Shown here one piece after another: positions 39,881 through 48,725 of a DNA stretch of 64,000 bases. The first letter of the stretch is position 1. Each line of letters opens with the position of its first letter. The stretch is from Hyphomicrobiales bacterium (GTDB lineage: Bacteria > Pseudomonadota > Alphaproteobacteria > Rhizobiales > Rhizobiaceae), in the NCBI GenBank assembly GCA_900472575.1, contig UCIV01000024.1, positions 1 through 64,000 on the forward strand, written 5' to 3'. Made by a program: the position numbers and the translations under genes. The notes below the pieces were generated by a model, which had not been told where the DNA came from, ran no database searches, and worked only from the letters and a program-made list of their open reading frames with translations.

Positions 39881-40471
39881 ATGCGCAAGACAGTCTATTA
39901 TTACCACGCCCTCAGTTCTCCGTGGGCCTATCTCGGCTGGCCGCAGTTCAAGGCGCTGATCGAAAAACACGATCTCGACGTTGTGGTGCGCCCGACGCGC
40001 ATCGTCACGGAAAACGGTGGCGTACCCTTGCGCTCCCGCCCGCAGCCGCGTCAGGATTATCACGCGGTCGAACTCGATCGCTGGCGCAAGCGTCTCAACA
40101 TGCCACTGGTGCTCAAGCCCAAATATTACCCGACCAATAACGAATTTTCCGCGCGCATGGTAATCGCCGCCGACAGGCTCGGCCTGCCGTCGCTGGAACT
40201 CAGCCACGCCCTTCTTCACGCTCTCTGGAGCGAAGAGCTGGACGTGACCCAGCCGGATGTCCGTATCGACGTCGCCAACCGGCTCGGCCTTGACGGCGTC
40301 AAGCTGCAGGCGATGGAAGACCAGCCGGAAATCATGCAGGCCTGGCTCGACAGCCACGAAGAAGCCGGCAAGCGCGGTGTCTTCGGCACCCCGACCTGGA
40401 TCTACAAGGACGTGCTCTATTGGGGGCAGGACCGCCTGGACTTTCTCGACGAAGCCCTTTCGCAAGATTGA
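39881..40471 (+). CDS. DsbA-family protein, 2-hydroxychromene-2-carboxylate isomerase-like
   Basis: A 196-residue thioredoxin-fold protein without signal peptide. The N-terminal YYHALSSPWAYLGWPQ has Ser where DsbA has its CxxC, as in glutathione-dependent HCCA isomerases and kappa-class GST-like proteins. The cis-Pro loop reads GVFGTPTWIY and the C-terminus WGQDRLDFLDEAL fits the family. The start at 39881 has GAGGAT upstream. A glutathione-dependent isomerisation or conjugation of a reactive product of the preceding monooxygenase is plausible but inferred. Confidence 0.82.
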   Translation: MRKTVYYYHALSSPWAYLGWPQFKALIEKHDLDVVVRPTRIVTENGGVPLRSRPQPRQDYHAVELDRWRKRLNMPLVLKPKYYPTNNEFSARMVIAADRLGLPSLELSHALLHALWSEELDVTQPDVRIDVANRLGLDGVKLQAMEDQPEIMQAWLDSHEEAGKRGVFGTPTWIYKDVLYWGQDRLDFLDEALSQD

Positions 40472-40484
40472 GGAATAAAATCAT

Positions 40485-40991
40485 ATGACCACCGAAACGA
40501 CTGTCGATGTGATCGATAAGGTGCTGGGCCTTGCCCCCGCCTCGCCGCTGCTTGCCCTGCGTGAACAGCGCGCCAAGCTGAGGCACCTCACCCAGACGAG
40601 CTATGTCGCGGCACTCCACCCCACCGATCCGCGCAATTTCTCCTATGCGGAGCGTGCAGCTTTTGCCGCCCGCATGGCCGCACTCTGGACCTCGCAGGAA
40701 CTTCAGGCCCATTACCGCGACCTCGCCGCGACGGAAGGCGCGAGCGGCGATGTCCTCTCGATTGCTGATCCCGCATGGAAGCCGGAAGACGAGGCAAGCC
40801 GCCTCGCCGTCATCCTGCGCCATGTCGATCTGGTGACGAAGAACCCGAAGGCTGCCACCCGCGAAAACATCGAAAAGCTCTATGCCGCAGGCCTCGACGA
40901 TCGCGATATCGTCACGCTCGCCGGCATCATCGCTTTCGTCAATTACCAGGTCCTGGTCGTCGCCGGCCTGAAGATGCTGAGGGACAACTGA
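40485..40991 (+). CDS. CMD-domain protein (Avi_7170-like family), cysteine-free
   Basis: A 168-residue protein that I assign to the carboxymuconolactone-decarboxylase-like family named after Agrobacterium vitis Avi_7170. It has two repeats of the helical CMD fold (FSYAERAAFAARMAAL and DDRDIVTLAGIIAFVNYQV). It contains no cysteine, so it cannot perform AhpD-type thiol chemistry. Its stop is 1 bp before the AhpD-like gene, with which such proteins are usually paired; it may be a structural partner. Function is not known. Confidence 0.8.
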   Translation: MTTETTVDVIDKVLGLAPASPLLALREQRAKLRHLTQTSYVAALHPTDPRNFSYAERAAFAARMAALWTSQELQAHYRDLAATEGASGDVLSIADPAWKPEDEASRLAVILRHVDLVTKNPKAATRENIEKLYAAGLDDRDIVTLAGIIAFVNYQVLVVAGLKMLRDN

Positions 40992-40992
40992 C

Positions 40993-41571
40993 ATGTCTGA
41001 CGCGGTTCATGAATTCACCCTCGATGCGCTCGAATGGCAGCCTTACGTCAAGCCGGTCGACCTGCAGACGGCGACGCCCGAACAGCTGGATGCGCTGAAG
41101 GTCACGCCGTCCAATACCAAGGTGTCCGCCTATGTGCTGGTGCTGGCGCAGGAAACCGAGATGCTGGCCGAGCGCTCGCCGCTTTTCAACGATATCATGT
41201 ATAGCGATGGCGGCCTGTCGCGCGGCGGCCGCGAACTCGGCGCGCTTGCCGCCTCCTTCGTCAACCACTGCATCTATTGCGCCCAGGTTCACGCCAACCG
41301 TTTCATCCAGCTGGAAAAGCGGCCGGAAGTGGTGGAGGAAATCTACCAGAACGGTCTCGAAGCCGATCTCGGCGAATACGATCAGGCGCTGTTCAATTTC
41401 GGCGTCGATCTGACCGCCCATCCGGATAATGTCGGGGTCTACCAGTTCTACCACTTGCGCGAGACCGGCCTGAGTGATCTTGAAATCCTCGACCTTATCC
41501 ATTCCGTGGCGATCTTCGGCTGGGCCAACCGGCTGATGCACACGCTCGGAGAACCGCATCGGAAAGACTAA
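40993..41571 (+). CDS. Alkylhydroperoxidase-domain protein (Avi_7169-like family)
   Basis: A 192-residue AhpD-fold protein. The redox motif is intact: Cys93-x-x-Cys96 with His100 three residues later (HCIYCAQVH). Related proteins reduce peroxides or serve as thiol redox relays. Together with the cysteine-free CMD protein upstream it forms a pair found, to my knowledge, next to ABC importers and flavin-dependent oxygenases in many proteobacteria. It may remove peroxide leaked by the monooxygenase or act directly in the pathway. The stop overlaps the region of the GTG start of the next gene. Confidence 0.85.
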   Translation: MSDAVHEFTLDALEWQPYVKPVDLQTATPEQLDALKVTPSNTKVSAYVLVLAQETEMLAERSPLFNDIMYSDGGLSRGGRELGALAASFVNHCIYCAQVHANRFIQLEKRPEVVEEIYQNGLEADLGEYDQALFNFGVDLTAHPDNVGVYQFYHLRETGLSDLEILDLIHSVAIFGWANRLMHTLGEPHRKD

Positions 41572-42900
41572 GTGGCAACCGCAACGACGGCAGACACCGC
41601 ACCCTCCTTCGAGGTTACCCATCGCGAAGTGCTGCGCATCGCGATCCCGATGATGATCGCCCATTTCTCGACCCCGCTCGTCAGCCTCGTGGCGACGGGC
41701 GTGATCGGGCAATTGGGGCAGGAGGCGCTGATCGGCGGCGTGGCGCTCGCCGCCGTAATTTTTGACGTGCTGTTCGTCACCTTCAATTTTCTCCGCGGCG
41801 CGACCACCGGTTTCACCGCCCAGGCTTTTGGCGCGGGAGACCGACGTTTTGAGCAGCGCATGCTGCTCGGCGGCCTGACCATTTCCATGGTCGCCGGCCT
41901 CGTCATCCTGCTTCTGCATGTGCCAATCGGCAATCTCGGCCTGACCGTACTTGGCGCCGATGGTTCGGTTGCGGAAGCGGCAAAAATCTATTTCTCCTGG
42001 CGCGTCTGGTCGGCGCCCTTCGTGCTGTTCAATTTCGTCGCCTTCGGCTGGATCATCGGCCGGGGTGATGCACTCACCGCCATGCTGCTGCAGGGCCTGT
42101 TGAACGGCCTCAATCTGGGCCTCAGCATCTGGTGGGTACTCGGTCTCGATGGCGGCGTCGCGGGCCTCGCGATCGCCAGCCTCGTCTCGGAAATCGTCAC
42201 GGCACTGGCCGGTGCCGCCATCATCCTCTGTCGCACCGACAAGTCGAGCTGGAATTTACCGGACATGAAAAGCCTGCGACGGCTTTTCTCGGTCAACGGC
42301 GACATGATGATCCGCTCGTTTGCTCTTCTGATCGGGCTTTCCTTCTTCACCCGCCAGAGCGGCGAACTCGGCATCGATATCCTCGCCGCCAACACCATCC
42401 TGCTGCGCTTCTACTTCTTCGGCGTCGCCTTCCTCGATGGCATCGCCACCGCCGCTGAACAGCTGGCAGGCCGCGCCGTGGGTGCCCGCAACCGCATCGC
42501 CTTCGACCGGATGATCAAGCTCACCACGCTCTGGGCTTTGGTCTTCGGCGCGCTCGTCGCGCTCTCCTTCATGGCCGGCGGCTGGTGGGTCATCGATCTA
42601 GCCTCACCCAATTCCACGGTCGAACAACTGGCCGAAGGTTTTCTGCCCTATGCCGCGATCATGCCCTTGGTCGGCGGCATCGCCTTCCAGATGGACGGCG
42701 TTTATATCGGCGCAACATGGTCCCGCGAGATGCGCAATCTCATGCTCTTGTCGCTCGCCACCTATTTCGCCGCCTGGGCCGTGCTGCAGCCGCTCTTCGG
42801 CAATCACGGCCTGTGGATCGCGCTGCTTCTCTTCCAGAGCGCCCGCAGCATCGCCTTCCGCCTGATGCTGCCGAAACTGACGGCAAGAACGCTCGGATAG
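41572..42900 (+). CDS. MATE-family efflux transporter
   Basis: A 442-residue membrane protein with 12 predicted segments, of the DinF-like MATE group (cation-coupled export of organic compounds). The N-terminal half contains IPMMIAHFSTPLVSLVATGVIG and the second half repeats the pattern. It begins with GTG immediately after the preceding TAA. As last gene of the racemase/Pot/monooxygenase operon it could export a toxic product or excess substrate. It converges on an MFS transporter gene 18 bp away and no terminator is visible between them. Confidence 0.88.
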   Translation: MATATTADTAPSFEVTHREVLRIAIPMMIAHFSTPLVSLVATGVIGQLGQEALIGGVALAAVIFDVLFVTFNFLRGATTGFTAQAFGAGDRRFEQRMLLGGLTISMVAGLVILLLHVPIGNLGLTVLGADGSVAEAAKIYFSWRVWSAPFVLFNFVAFGWIIGRGDALTAMLLQGLLNGLNLGLSIWWVLGLDGGVAGLAIASLVSEIVTALAGAAIILCRTDKSSWNLPDMKSLRRLFSVNGDMMIRSFALLIGLSFFTRQSGELGIDILAANTILLRFYFFGVAFLDGIATAAEQLAGRAVGARNRIAFDRMIKLTTLWALVFGALVALSFMAGGWWVIDLASPNSTVEQLAEGFLPYAAIMPLVGGIAFQMDGVYIGATWSREMRNLMLLSLATYFAAWAVLQPLFGNHGLWIALLLFQSARSIAFRLMLPKLTARTLG

Positions 42901-42918
42901 GGCGGCCTGTCCCCATCC

Positions 42919-44211
42919 TCACTCCAGCGATGATGCGTGCCTGACGGTAGGCTCCTCTGCCTCGGCATCGTGCTCCTTCACGCCCTGGATCATCTCGTCG
43001 GTCACGCGGATCTCGGCCCCGATCGGCGACATCGCGGTCGCCGGCGCGAACGGCGCAACCTGCGTGGCATCCGGCCGCGCACCGCGCCGCCAGATGAAGA
43101 ACGCCACCATCAGAATGTTGAGCACCGCCAGCGACCAGAACAATCCCGACGCTCCAAAGGCGCTCATTACAGCAGAGATCGAAATCGGGCTGATCGCAGA
43201 ACCAAGCGAATTGACCAGCAGCATGCCCTGTATCATCGGCACCAGCGATGCCGCCGAGGCCCTGTCAGCCGAAAAGCTGATGGCTACCGGATAGATGGCA
43301 AAAATGCCGCCACCCAGAAGGAAGAGGGTAATCATCAGCGTGGTCGCATCATGCGGCAACAACGGGATGACCGCGCAGAGCAGCAGGCAGGCAAAGGCGA
43401 GCGTGATGAGCACCACGCGCCGGTCCTGGTTGTCCGACCAGCGCCCGACGGGATATTGCAACACCATCGCGCCGAGAATGACACAAGCCATCATCATCCC
43501 GACCTCATCCACCGGCATGCCATTCGTCTGCAGATAGAGCGGAAAGAGCGTATAGACGGCCGCGATCGCTACACCCGATCCGAAGCAGCCGATCACGCCG
43601 CTCGGCGACATCTGAAACAGCTGCAGGGGTTTGAGCGCCTCCACCCGTTCCATCAGTGGCATTTCGCGCGGCAGGATGACGATCGGCAGAACCGACAGCG
43701 ACGCCAACATCGCGGCCGCGATAAAGGGCGCGAACTCGCCCAGCCCGTCGACCGTTCCCAAAAGCGCCTGCCCGACGGCACCCGCGCCGTAAAAGGCGAT
43801 CATGTAAAGCGCCAGAAACCGGCCGCGCACGGTCTGGTCGGCAACCAGCAACAGCCAGCTTTCGATCACGAGAAAAACACCGACCGTCGTCCAGCCATAG
43901 ATCAGCCTGACAAGGATCCACAGCATCCAGTCGGCAGACAGAACCTGCATGAGAATGCTGACGACGCCGAGCGAGGCAAAACTGGCATAGGCGCGAATAT
44001 GGCCGATCCGCACGATCAGCCGGTCATGAAACATCGCCCCGAGCGTCAGCCCGACAAAATAGGCGGAGGACACCACACCGATCATTGCGGGCGAAGCGCC
44101 GGCAGCATCTAGACGCAGGGTGGTCAGCGAGGACAGAAAACTGTTGCCGACGCTCAGGATGAACAGGCCGAGAAGCGGCGCCATCACAGTCGTCAGGGTT
44201 TGCCTAGACAT
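42919..44211 (-). CDS. MFS transporter (YcaD-like)
   Basis: A 430-residue membrane protein with 12 predicted segments of the major facilitator superfamily; the loop motif GAMFHDRLIVRIGHIRAY corresponds to the MFS A-motif and resembles the YcaD group. The C-terminal tail of about 60 residues is acidic and hydrophilic (VTDEMIQGVKEHDAEAEEP). The start at 44211 (MSRQTLTTVMAPLLG) is preferred; an upstream in-frame start adds 17 unlikely residues. It lies downstream of the RpiR gene after about 310 bp and is probably transcribed on its own. Substrate unknown. Confidence 0.85.
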   Translation of the reverse strand: MSRQTLTTVMAPLLGLFILSVGNSFLSSLTTLRLDAAGASPAMIGVVSSAYFVGLTLGAMFHDRLIVRIGHIRAYASFASLGVVSILMQVLSADWMLWILVRLIYGWTTVGVFLVIESWLLLVADQTVRGRFLALYMIAFYGAGAVGQALLGTVDGLGEFAPFIAAAMLASLSVLPIVILPREMPLMERVEALKPLQLFQMSPSGVIGCFGSGVAIAAVYTLFPLYLQTNGMPVDEVGMMMACVILGAMVLQYPVGRWSDNQDRRVVLITLAFACLLLCAVIPLLPHDATTLMITLFLLGGGIFAIYPVAISFSADRASAASLVPMIQGMLLVNSLGSAISPISISAVMSAFGASGLFWSLAVLNILMVAFFIWRRGARPDATQVAPFAPATAMSPIGAEIRVTDEMIQGVKEHDAEAEEPTVRHASSLE

Positions 44212-44519
44212 GAAGGTCTCGTTTTTATGATTTTGAAAAATGGCGATGCCTGATCCCGGCATCTTGCCTCGCCGTGGCGGTAGCTACGACCGCGAGAATT
44301 GTTGCGCGTGACCGATACGGAATCATCAACGCTTCGATGTCTGGCTATTTACACGAAAATCAACCCAAGGATGCTTGAGACAGGCCGCTGCCAATGCCCG
44401 TCTCGGATGTTCAAAATTCGACACCTCTGTCGTCTGATTGCGACAATACTTCTTGCCTGAAAACGGCATCATCATGTCGCAAATGCATCAATCAGCAATT
44501 GCTTGAATTTGGGAACGGA
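44212..44519. other. Intergenic region between RpiR and MFS genes
   Basis: This 308-bp stretch has no gene that I can support. It should hold the 3' end of the RpiR message and the promoter of the MFS gene on the minus strand. I see no strong hairpin with a T-run and no repeat. Confidence 0.5.
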
Positions 44520-45383
44520 TCAGTCCCCGAGAAGCTGGCGGTCATCGCCATCGCGGTTGCGCACCAGTTCTTCCTTGATCGCGCGCAGCGATTTCAGCGC
44601 TTTGGTACGATCGGCATAGGCGACCATGTTGGCGAGAATGTCGACCGCTGCCAGATAGGCATAACGTGTCGAGGTCGGCCGAAAGATGTTCTTGCCCTCG
44701 GGCATCTCGATGGCGATCACCAGATCCGCAGCGCTGGCGACCGGCGAACCGCCCTGCGTCATCACGATAGTCGGGATCGAGCGCTCGCGCAGTAGGTTGA
44801 GGCAATGGACAAGCCCCATGTCGCGGCCGGTAAAGGACGAGCCGAAAACGACAGTGCCCGGCTGAGCCGCTGCCGAAATCATCAGGTTCATCCCATGGTC
44901 GCTCGATGCATTGACCCGGCAGCTGAGACGAAACAGCCGGTTATGCAGCTCGTTGACGATCATTGCAGAATTGCCGCTGGCACCGAAAGCCTGGATGAAC
45001 TCGGCAGCCCTGAGCATCTGTGCCGCCTTTTCGATCACTTCCAAATCGAGCTGGCGGTGGACCTCGAACAGCGCGTTCTGCGCCTTCGAAACGATATCCT
45101 GCGCCACTTCCTCCGCCGTTGCCGTCGGCGCTTCCGGCGTCAGGTAACGCAGGCCCACATAGGCGATTTTTGCCAGCTGCACCTTGAAGTCGGAATATCC
45201 CTGGCAGCCCAGCCTGCGGCAGAAACGCGTCACCGTCGGCGGCGACACGCCGGCCTTTTCCGCGACTTCGATAATCGACGCATTGACGACGAAATCGACA
45301 TTTTCCAGCGCAAACTGTGCAAGCTTCGCCTCCAGCCCGGAAAGCCGGCCATCCTGATCGGAAAGGGCATGAAACAGATCCAT
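44520..45383 (-). CDS. RpiR/MurR-family transcriptional regulator
   Basis: A 287-residue regulator with an N-terminal HTH_6 domain (about 1-77; SIIEVAEKAGVSPPTVTRFCRRLG) and a C-terminal SIS domain (about 120-250; FGASGNSAMIVNEL and VFGSSFTGRDMG) that usually binds a phosphosugar or amino sugar. It is divergent from the D-threonine aldolase-family gene. A palindrome GTGAAA-N5-TTTCAC lies between them, and a second motif there recurs twice before the M81 gene, so it likely regulates both transcription units. Confidence 0.87.
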   Translation of the reverse strand: MDLFHALSDQDGRLSGLEAKLAQFALENVDFVVNASIIEVAEKAGVSPPTVTRFCRRLGCQGYSDFKVQLAKIAYVGLRYLTPEAPTATAEEVAQDIVSKAQNALFEVHRQLDLEVIEKAAQMLRAAEFIQAFGASGNSAMIVNELHNRLFRLSCRVNASSDHGMNLMISAAAQPGTVVFGSSFTGRDMGLVHCLNLLRERSIPTIVMTQGGSPVASAADLVIAIEMPEGKNIFRPTSTRYAYLAAVDILANMVAYADRTKALKSLRAIKEELVRNRDGDDRQLLGD

Positions 45384-45429
45384 TCGGTCTTTCCTTCAGA
45401 TTGGCAGCACTAGAAAAATGCATGCGCCT

Positions 45430-45446
45430 GTGAAAATGAATTTCAC
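45430..45446. promoter_or_regulatory. Palindromic operator overlapping a promoter
   Basis: GTGAAA (45430-45435) and TTTCAC (45441-45446) are perfect arms around a 5-bp spacer. The right arm overlaps the -35 element of a plus-strand promoter. GAAA/TTTC arms are common in RpiR-family operators, and the RpiR gene starts 47 bp away on the other strand. Confidence 0.6.
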
Positions 45447-45470
45447 TGTCTGGTAATTTGATAGCATAAT
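45442..45470 (+). promoter_or_regulatory. Sigma-70-type promoter for the D-threonine aldolase-family gene
   Basis: TTCACT (45442-45447) and CATAAT (45465-45470) are separated by 17 bp. The first matches the -35 consensus at four of six bases, the second the -10 at five of six. It lies about 105 bp before the start codon. A motif AAGAAAATAAA at 45503-45513 follows downstream and recurs before the M81 gene. Confidence 0.5.
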
Positions 45471-45575
45471 GCCCGCCAGCATCAACGAAACTCGGCTGTT
45501 TCAAGAAAATAAAAACAACCTTCCCGCGCCGATGCCGCTTCAGGCACGGTCGCTTCATCCCGATGAGGTCTCTCC

Positions 45576-46664
45576 ATGAACTATCCCTGGCCCGAACCCG
45601 GCACGCCGCTCAATGAGGTTGCAACCCCGATGCCGGTCATCGACGAGGCGCGGCTTGCCGCCAACATCGCCCGCGTTCAGGCCTATTGCGAAAGCCATGG
45701 CAAGGCGTTCCGCCCGCATATCAAAACCCACAAGATCGCAGCCGTCGCCCGCCAGCAGGTGGAAGCCGGGGCCGTCGGCCTCAACTGCCAGAAGGTAACC
45801 GAGGCGGAAGTGTTTGCCGATGCCGGTTTTAACGACATCCTGATCACCTATAACATTCTCGGCGCAGCAAAGCTCGCCCGCCTCAAAGCGCTCAATGCCC
45901 GCGTCGCGAAACTCGCCGTCGTTGCCGATAGCGAGACGACGGTCGCAGGCCTTACGGCAACGTTCGATGCCGACAAGCCGCTGACCGTGCTGATCGAATG
46001 CGACACCGGCGCAAAACGCTGCGGCGTGCAGACACCGGAAGCAGCCGTGGCACTCGCCGAAAATATCGCGGCTGCACCGGGCCTCCGTTTCGGCGGCATC
46101 ATGACCTACCCGGCCACCGGTGGTGCCGAGCAGGTCGAGGCTTTCATGTCGAAGACCATGGCGCTGCTTGCCGAAAAAGGCATCGATTGCCCTGTCCGCT
46201 CCAGCGGCGGTTCGCCGGACCTGTTCTTCGCCCATCTCGTGCCGTCTGCCACCGAACATCGCGCCGGCACCTATGTCTATAACGATCGCAGCATGGTCCG
46301 CGCCGGCCATTGCACCGATGACGATCTCGCCATGCACATCCTCGCCACCGTCGTTTCCCGCCCGGCCCCGGACCGCGCGGTTCTCGACAGCGGTTCCAAG
46401 GCGCTGACATCCGATCTTCTCGGCTTTTCGGATTACGGTTCGATCGCCGGCTACGAAGGTGCAAAAATCGTGTCGCTTTCGGAAGAACACGCCGTGGTCG
46501 ATATTTCCGGCTGCACCACGCCCTTCCCGGAGATCGGCGCCCAGGTGAAGGTCGTGCCGAACCATACCTGCGTCGTCACCAATCTCTTCGACCGCATGGT
46601 CTTCCACAAGGACGGCTTGGTCACGCGGGTTGAAAATATCGATGCCCGCGGAACGGTCTGGTAA
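45576..46664 (+). CDS. D-threonine aldolase/D-serine dehydratase (DSD1) family enzyme
   Basis: A 362-residue PLP enzyme of alanine-racemase fold type III. Lys50 in RPHIKTHK should bind PLP. Near the C-terminus His330 and Cys332 (PNHTCVV) match the metal-binding pair of the DSD1/D-threonine aldolase group, which splits D-threonine or D-3-hydroxyamino acids, or deaminates D-serine. GSKALTSD is a further family motif. GAGG precedes the ATG. It is divergent from the RpiR gene, ends with a clear terminator, and lies upstream of the M81/importer/RidA operon, suggesting use of D-amino-acid-containing peptides. Confidence 0.87.
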   Translation: MNYPWPEPGTPLNEVATPMPVIDEARLAANIARVQAYCESHGKAFRPHIKTHKIAAVARQQVEAGAVGLNCQKVTEAEVFADAGFNDILITYNILGAAKLARLKALNARVAKLAVVADSETTVAGLTATFDADKPLTVLIECDTGAKRCGVQTPEAAVALAENIAAAPGLRFGGIMTYPATGGAEQVEAFMSKTMALLAEKGIDCPVRSSGGSPDLFFAHLVPSATEHRAGTYVYNDRSMVRAGHCTDDDLAMHILATVVSRPAPDRAVLDSGSKALTSDLLGFSDYGSIAGYEGAKIVSLSEEHAVVDISGCTTPFPEIGAQVKVVPNHTCVVTNLFDRMVFHKDGLVTRVENIDARGTVW

Positions 46665-46745
46665 GGCCCGTCTTGAAAATTTTTCTCGCGCCGACCCGAT
46701 AGGCAGCGACCCCGCTGCCACGGTTCAAGCGACATGATGAAAATC

Positions 46746-46771
46746 GGGCGCCTGTCGAGGGCGCCCTTTTT
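46746..46771 (+). terminator. Intrinsic terminator
   Basis: GGGCGCC (46746-46752) and GGCGCCC (46760-46766) form a perfect 7-bp GC-rich stem with a 7-base loop, followed by TTTTT (46767-46771). It lies 82 bp after the D-threonine aldolase-family gene and separates it from the M81 operon. Confidence 0.85.
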
Positions 46772-46914
46772 CATGGCGGATTTTCTCTCCGCAGCTAGTG
46801 CCCCATGTTCACGGCTAGGGAAATCATTGATTCAAAACGGATTGCGGTTGCGACAACGCACGCATCGGAGTCCGGCATCTCCAGCCGGCATGAAAATTTT
46901 CCGCGAAATTCCCG

Positions 46915-47006
46915 TTCAAGAAAATAAATTACACAAAATAGTGCGAAATCTGAAAATCCATTGACTTGGCTTTGATTTGGCGCATTATGAAGAAAATAAA
47001 TTACAC
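46915..47006 (+). promoter_or_regulatory. Promoter flanked by two identical operator-like repeats
   Basis: A promoter with TTGACT (46961-46966) and CATTAT (46983-46988), 16 bp apart, is bracketed by two identical 17-bp direct repeats AAGAAAATAAATTACAC at 46918-46934 and 46990-47006. The first repeat extends leftward as TTC, giving a 20-bp match-type motif that recurs with three mismatches at 45500-45519 before the D-threonine aldolase-family gene. The downstream copy covers the expected transcription start. This looks like a repressor or RpiR-type operator pair controlling the M81 operon. The remaining 180 bp before the gene show nothing clear. Confidence 0.6.
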
Positions 47007-47187
47007 CGAAACGGTGAGCGGGCGAACTTGAGGAAAACGGGAAATCGAATGATCCGAGAGCATCACGACTGTCGCTAAGCGACATCCAGGCGGTAGCTCC
47101 GGCAGACTTCAAATCAGCACAACATGGCAACGGCATTCGGGCACGGCAGCGTCGCCCTGAGGCCGAAGTGTATTCGGATAACAAGAC

Positions 47188-48669
47188 ATGCGCATCTTCA
47201 CCGCCTCGCTGGCGACCGAAACGAACACTTTTTCTCCCGTGCCGACGGATATGAACGCCTTCAAGGCGGCGTTTTATGCCGGACCGGGCGAACATCCCGA
47301 TACGCCGACCCTGTGCTCCTCCGTCGTCCCGATCTTGCGCCGCCGCGGCAAGGCCGAGGGTTTCACCGTCATCGAGGGCACATCCTGCTGGGCCGAACCC
47401 GCCGGCCTCATCCAGCGCCAGACCTACGAGACGCTGCGCGACCTGATTTTGGCAGAGTTGCAAGCCGCCCTGCCCGTCGAGGGCGTCGTTCTCGGCCTTC
47501 ACGGTGCGATGGCAGCCCAAGGCTATGACGATCCCGAGGGCGATCTTCTTTCACGCGTCCGCGAAATCGTCGGCCCCGATGTGCTGATCGCCGCCGAATT
47601 CGATCCGCACAGCCACCTCACCGCCCTGCGCGTTGCCAACCTCGACATCATGGCCGCCTTCCTCGAATTCCCCCATACGGATTTCGAACAGCGTGGCGAG
47701 CATGTGGTGGAACTCGCGCTCCAGGCGCTGCGTGGAAAGATCAAGCCGGTCATTTCCACCTTCGACTGCCGGATGATCACCATCTTCCCCACCAGCCGCG
47801 AGCCGATGCGCTCTTTCGTCGATCGCATGCAGGCGATGGAAGGCAAGGACGGCATCCTGTCCGCCTCCGTCATCCACGGCTTCATGGCTGGTGACCTGCC
47901 CGACATGGGCACCCGCATCGTCGTCGTCACCGACAATGACAAGGAGAAGGGCGACGCACTGGCCGCAAAACTCGGCCGCGAACTCTACAGCCTGCGCAAG
48001 ACGACCGCGATGCCGATGTTCGATACGGAGGCCGGCCTCGACAAGGCCATCGCCATTCGCGCCGCGCATCCGGAAAAACCGGTCACCATCGCCGATGTCT
48101 GGGACAATCCCGGCGGCGGCGTGGCGGGCGACGCCACCTATATCCTGCGCCGGATGATGGAACGCGGTATGGACGATTTCGCCGTGGCCACCATCTGGGA
48201 CCCGATCGCCGTCACCTTCTGCCATGCGGCGGGTGAAGGCGCGGAACTGGCACTGCGCGTCGGCGGCAAGTCGAGCCCGGAAGGCGGCGATCCGCTGGAT
48301 CTGCGCGTCACCGTCAGACAAGTTTTCGATGCCGGCTGGCAGAGCTTTCGCAATTCGCGTGTCACGCTCGGAAGCGCCGCCGTCATTCGCCCGGTCGGCA
48401 CCAATATCGATATCGTGCTGATCACCAGCCGCACCCAGACTTATGAGCCGGATATCTTCGCCAATCAGGGCATCGATTTCGCGCGCAAGTCCTACATGCT
48501 GATCAAGTCGACCAACCATTTCTACGCAGGCTTCCAGCCGGTCTCGTCAGAGATCGTCTATATCGCCGCGCCGACCTCCTATCCGACCAACCCGGCGACA
48601 ACGCCCTATCGCAAGGCGAGCCTGAAGCTCTGGCCGCGCGTGGCCGATCCGCTGGGACTGGATGCCTGA
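47188..48669 (+). CDS. M81-family metallopeptidase (MlrC-like)
   Basis: A 493-residue protein of the microcystinase C family, cytoplasmic zinc peptidases that complete the breakdown of linearised microcystin and related peptides with D- and beta-amino acids. The zinc site motifs are present: AEFDPHSHLT and EFPHTDFEQRGEH. The N-terminal MRIFTASLATETNTFSP is the typical family start. It heads an operon with importer system D and RidA. Members outside microcystin degraders are widespread in rhizobia and their natural substrates are not established. Confidence 0.87.
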   Translation: MRIFTASLATETNTFSPVPTDMNAFKAAFYAGPGEHPDTPTLCSSVVPILRRRGKAEGFTVIEGTSCWAEPAGLIQRQTYETLRDLILAELQAALPVEGVVLGLHGAMAAQGYDDPEGDLLSRVREIVGPDVLIAAEFDPHSHLTALRVANLDIMAAFLEFPHTDFEQRGEHVVELALQALRGKIKPVISTFDCRMITIFPTSREPMRSFVDRMQAMEGKDGILSASVIHGFMAGDLPDMGTRIVVVTDNDKEKGDALAAKLGRELYSLRKTTAMPMFDTEAGLDKAIAIRAAHPEKPVTIADVWDNPGGGVAGDATYILRRMMERGMDDFAVATIWDPIAVTFCHAAGEGAELALRVGGKSSPEGGDPLDLRVTVRQVFDAGWQSFRNSRVTLGSAAVIRPVGTNIDIVLITSRTQTYEPDIFANQGIDFARKSYMLIKSTNHFYAGFQPVSSEIVYIAAPTSYPTNPATTPYRKASLKLWPRVADPLGLDA

Positions 48670-48725
48670 AATCCCGGCCGGACAGGAAAGCCGGCCGCTA
48701 TGTTAAACGCAACAAGGGGATGACC

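Noticed and set aside
46734..46964. A 76-codon plus-strand open frame upstream of the M81 gene
   Set aside because: It runs through the intrinsic terminator and the first operator-like repeat and has no recognisable start region or homology.
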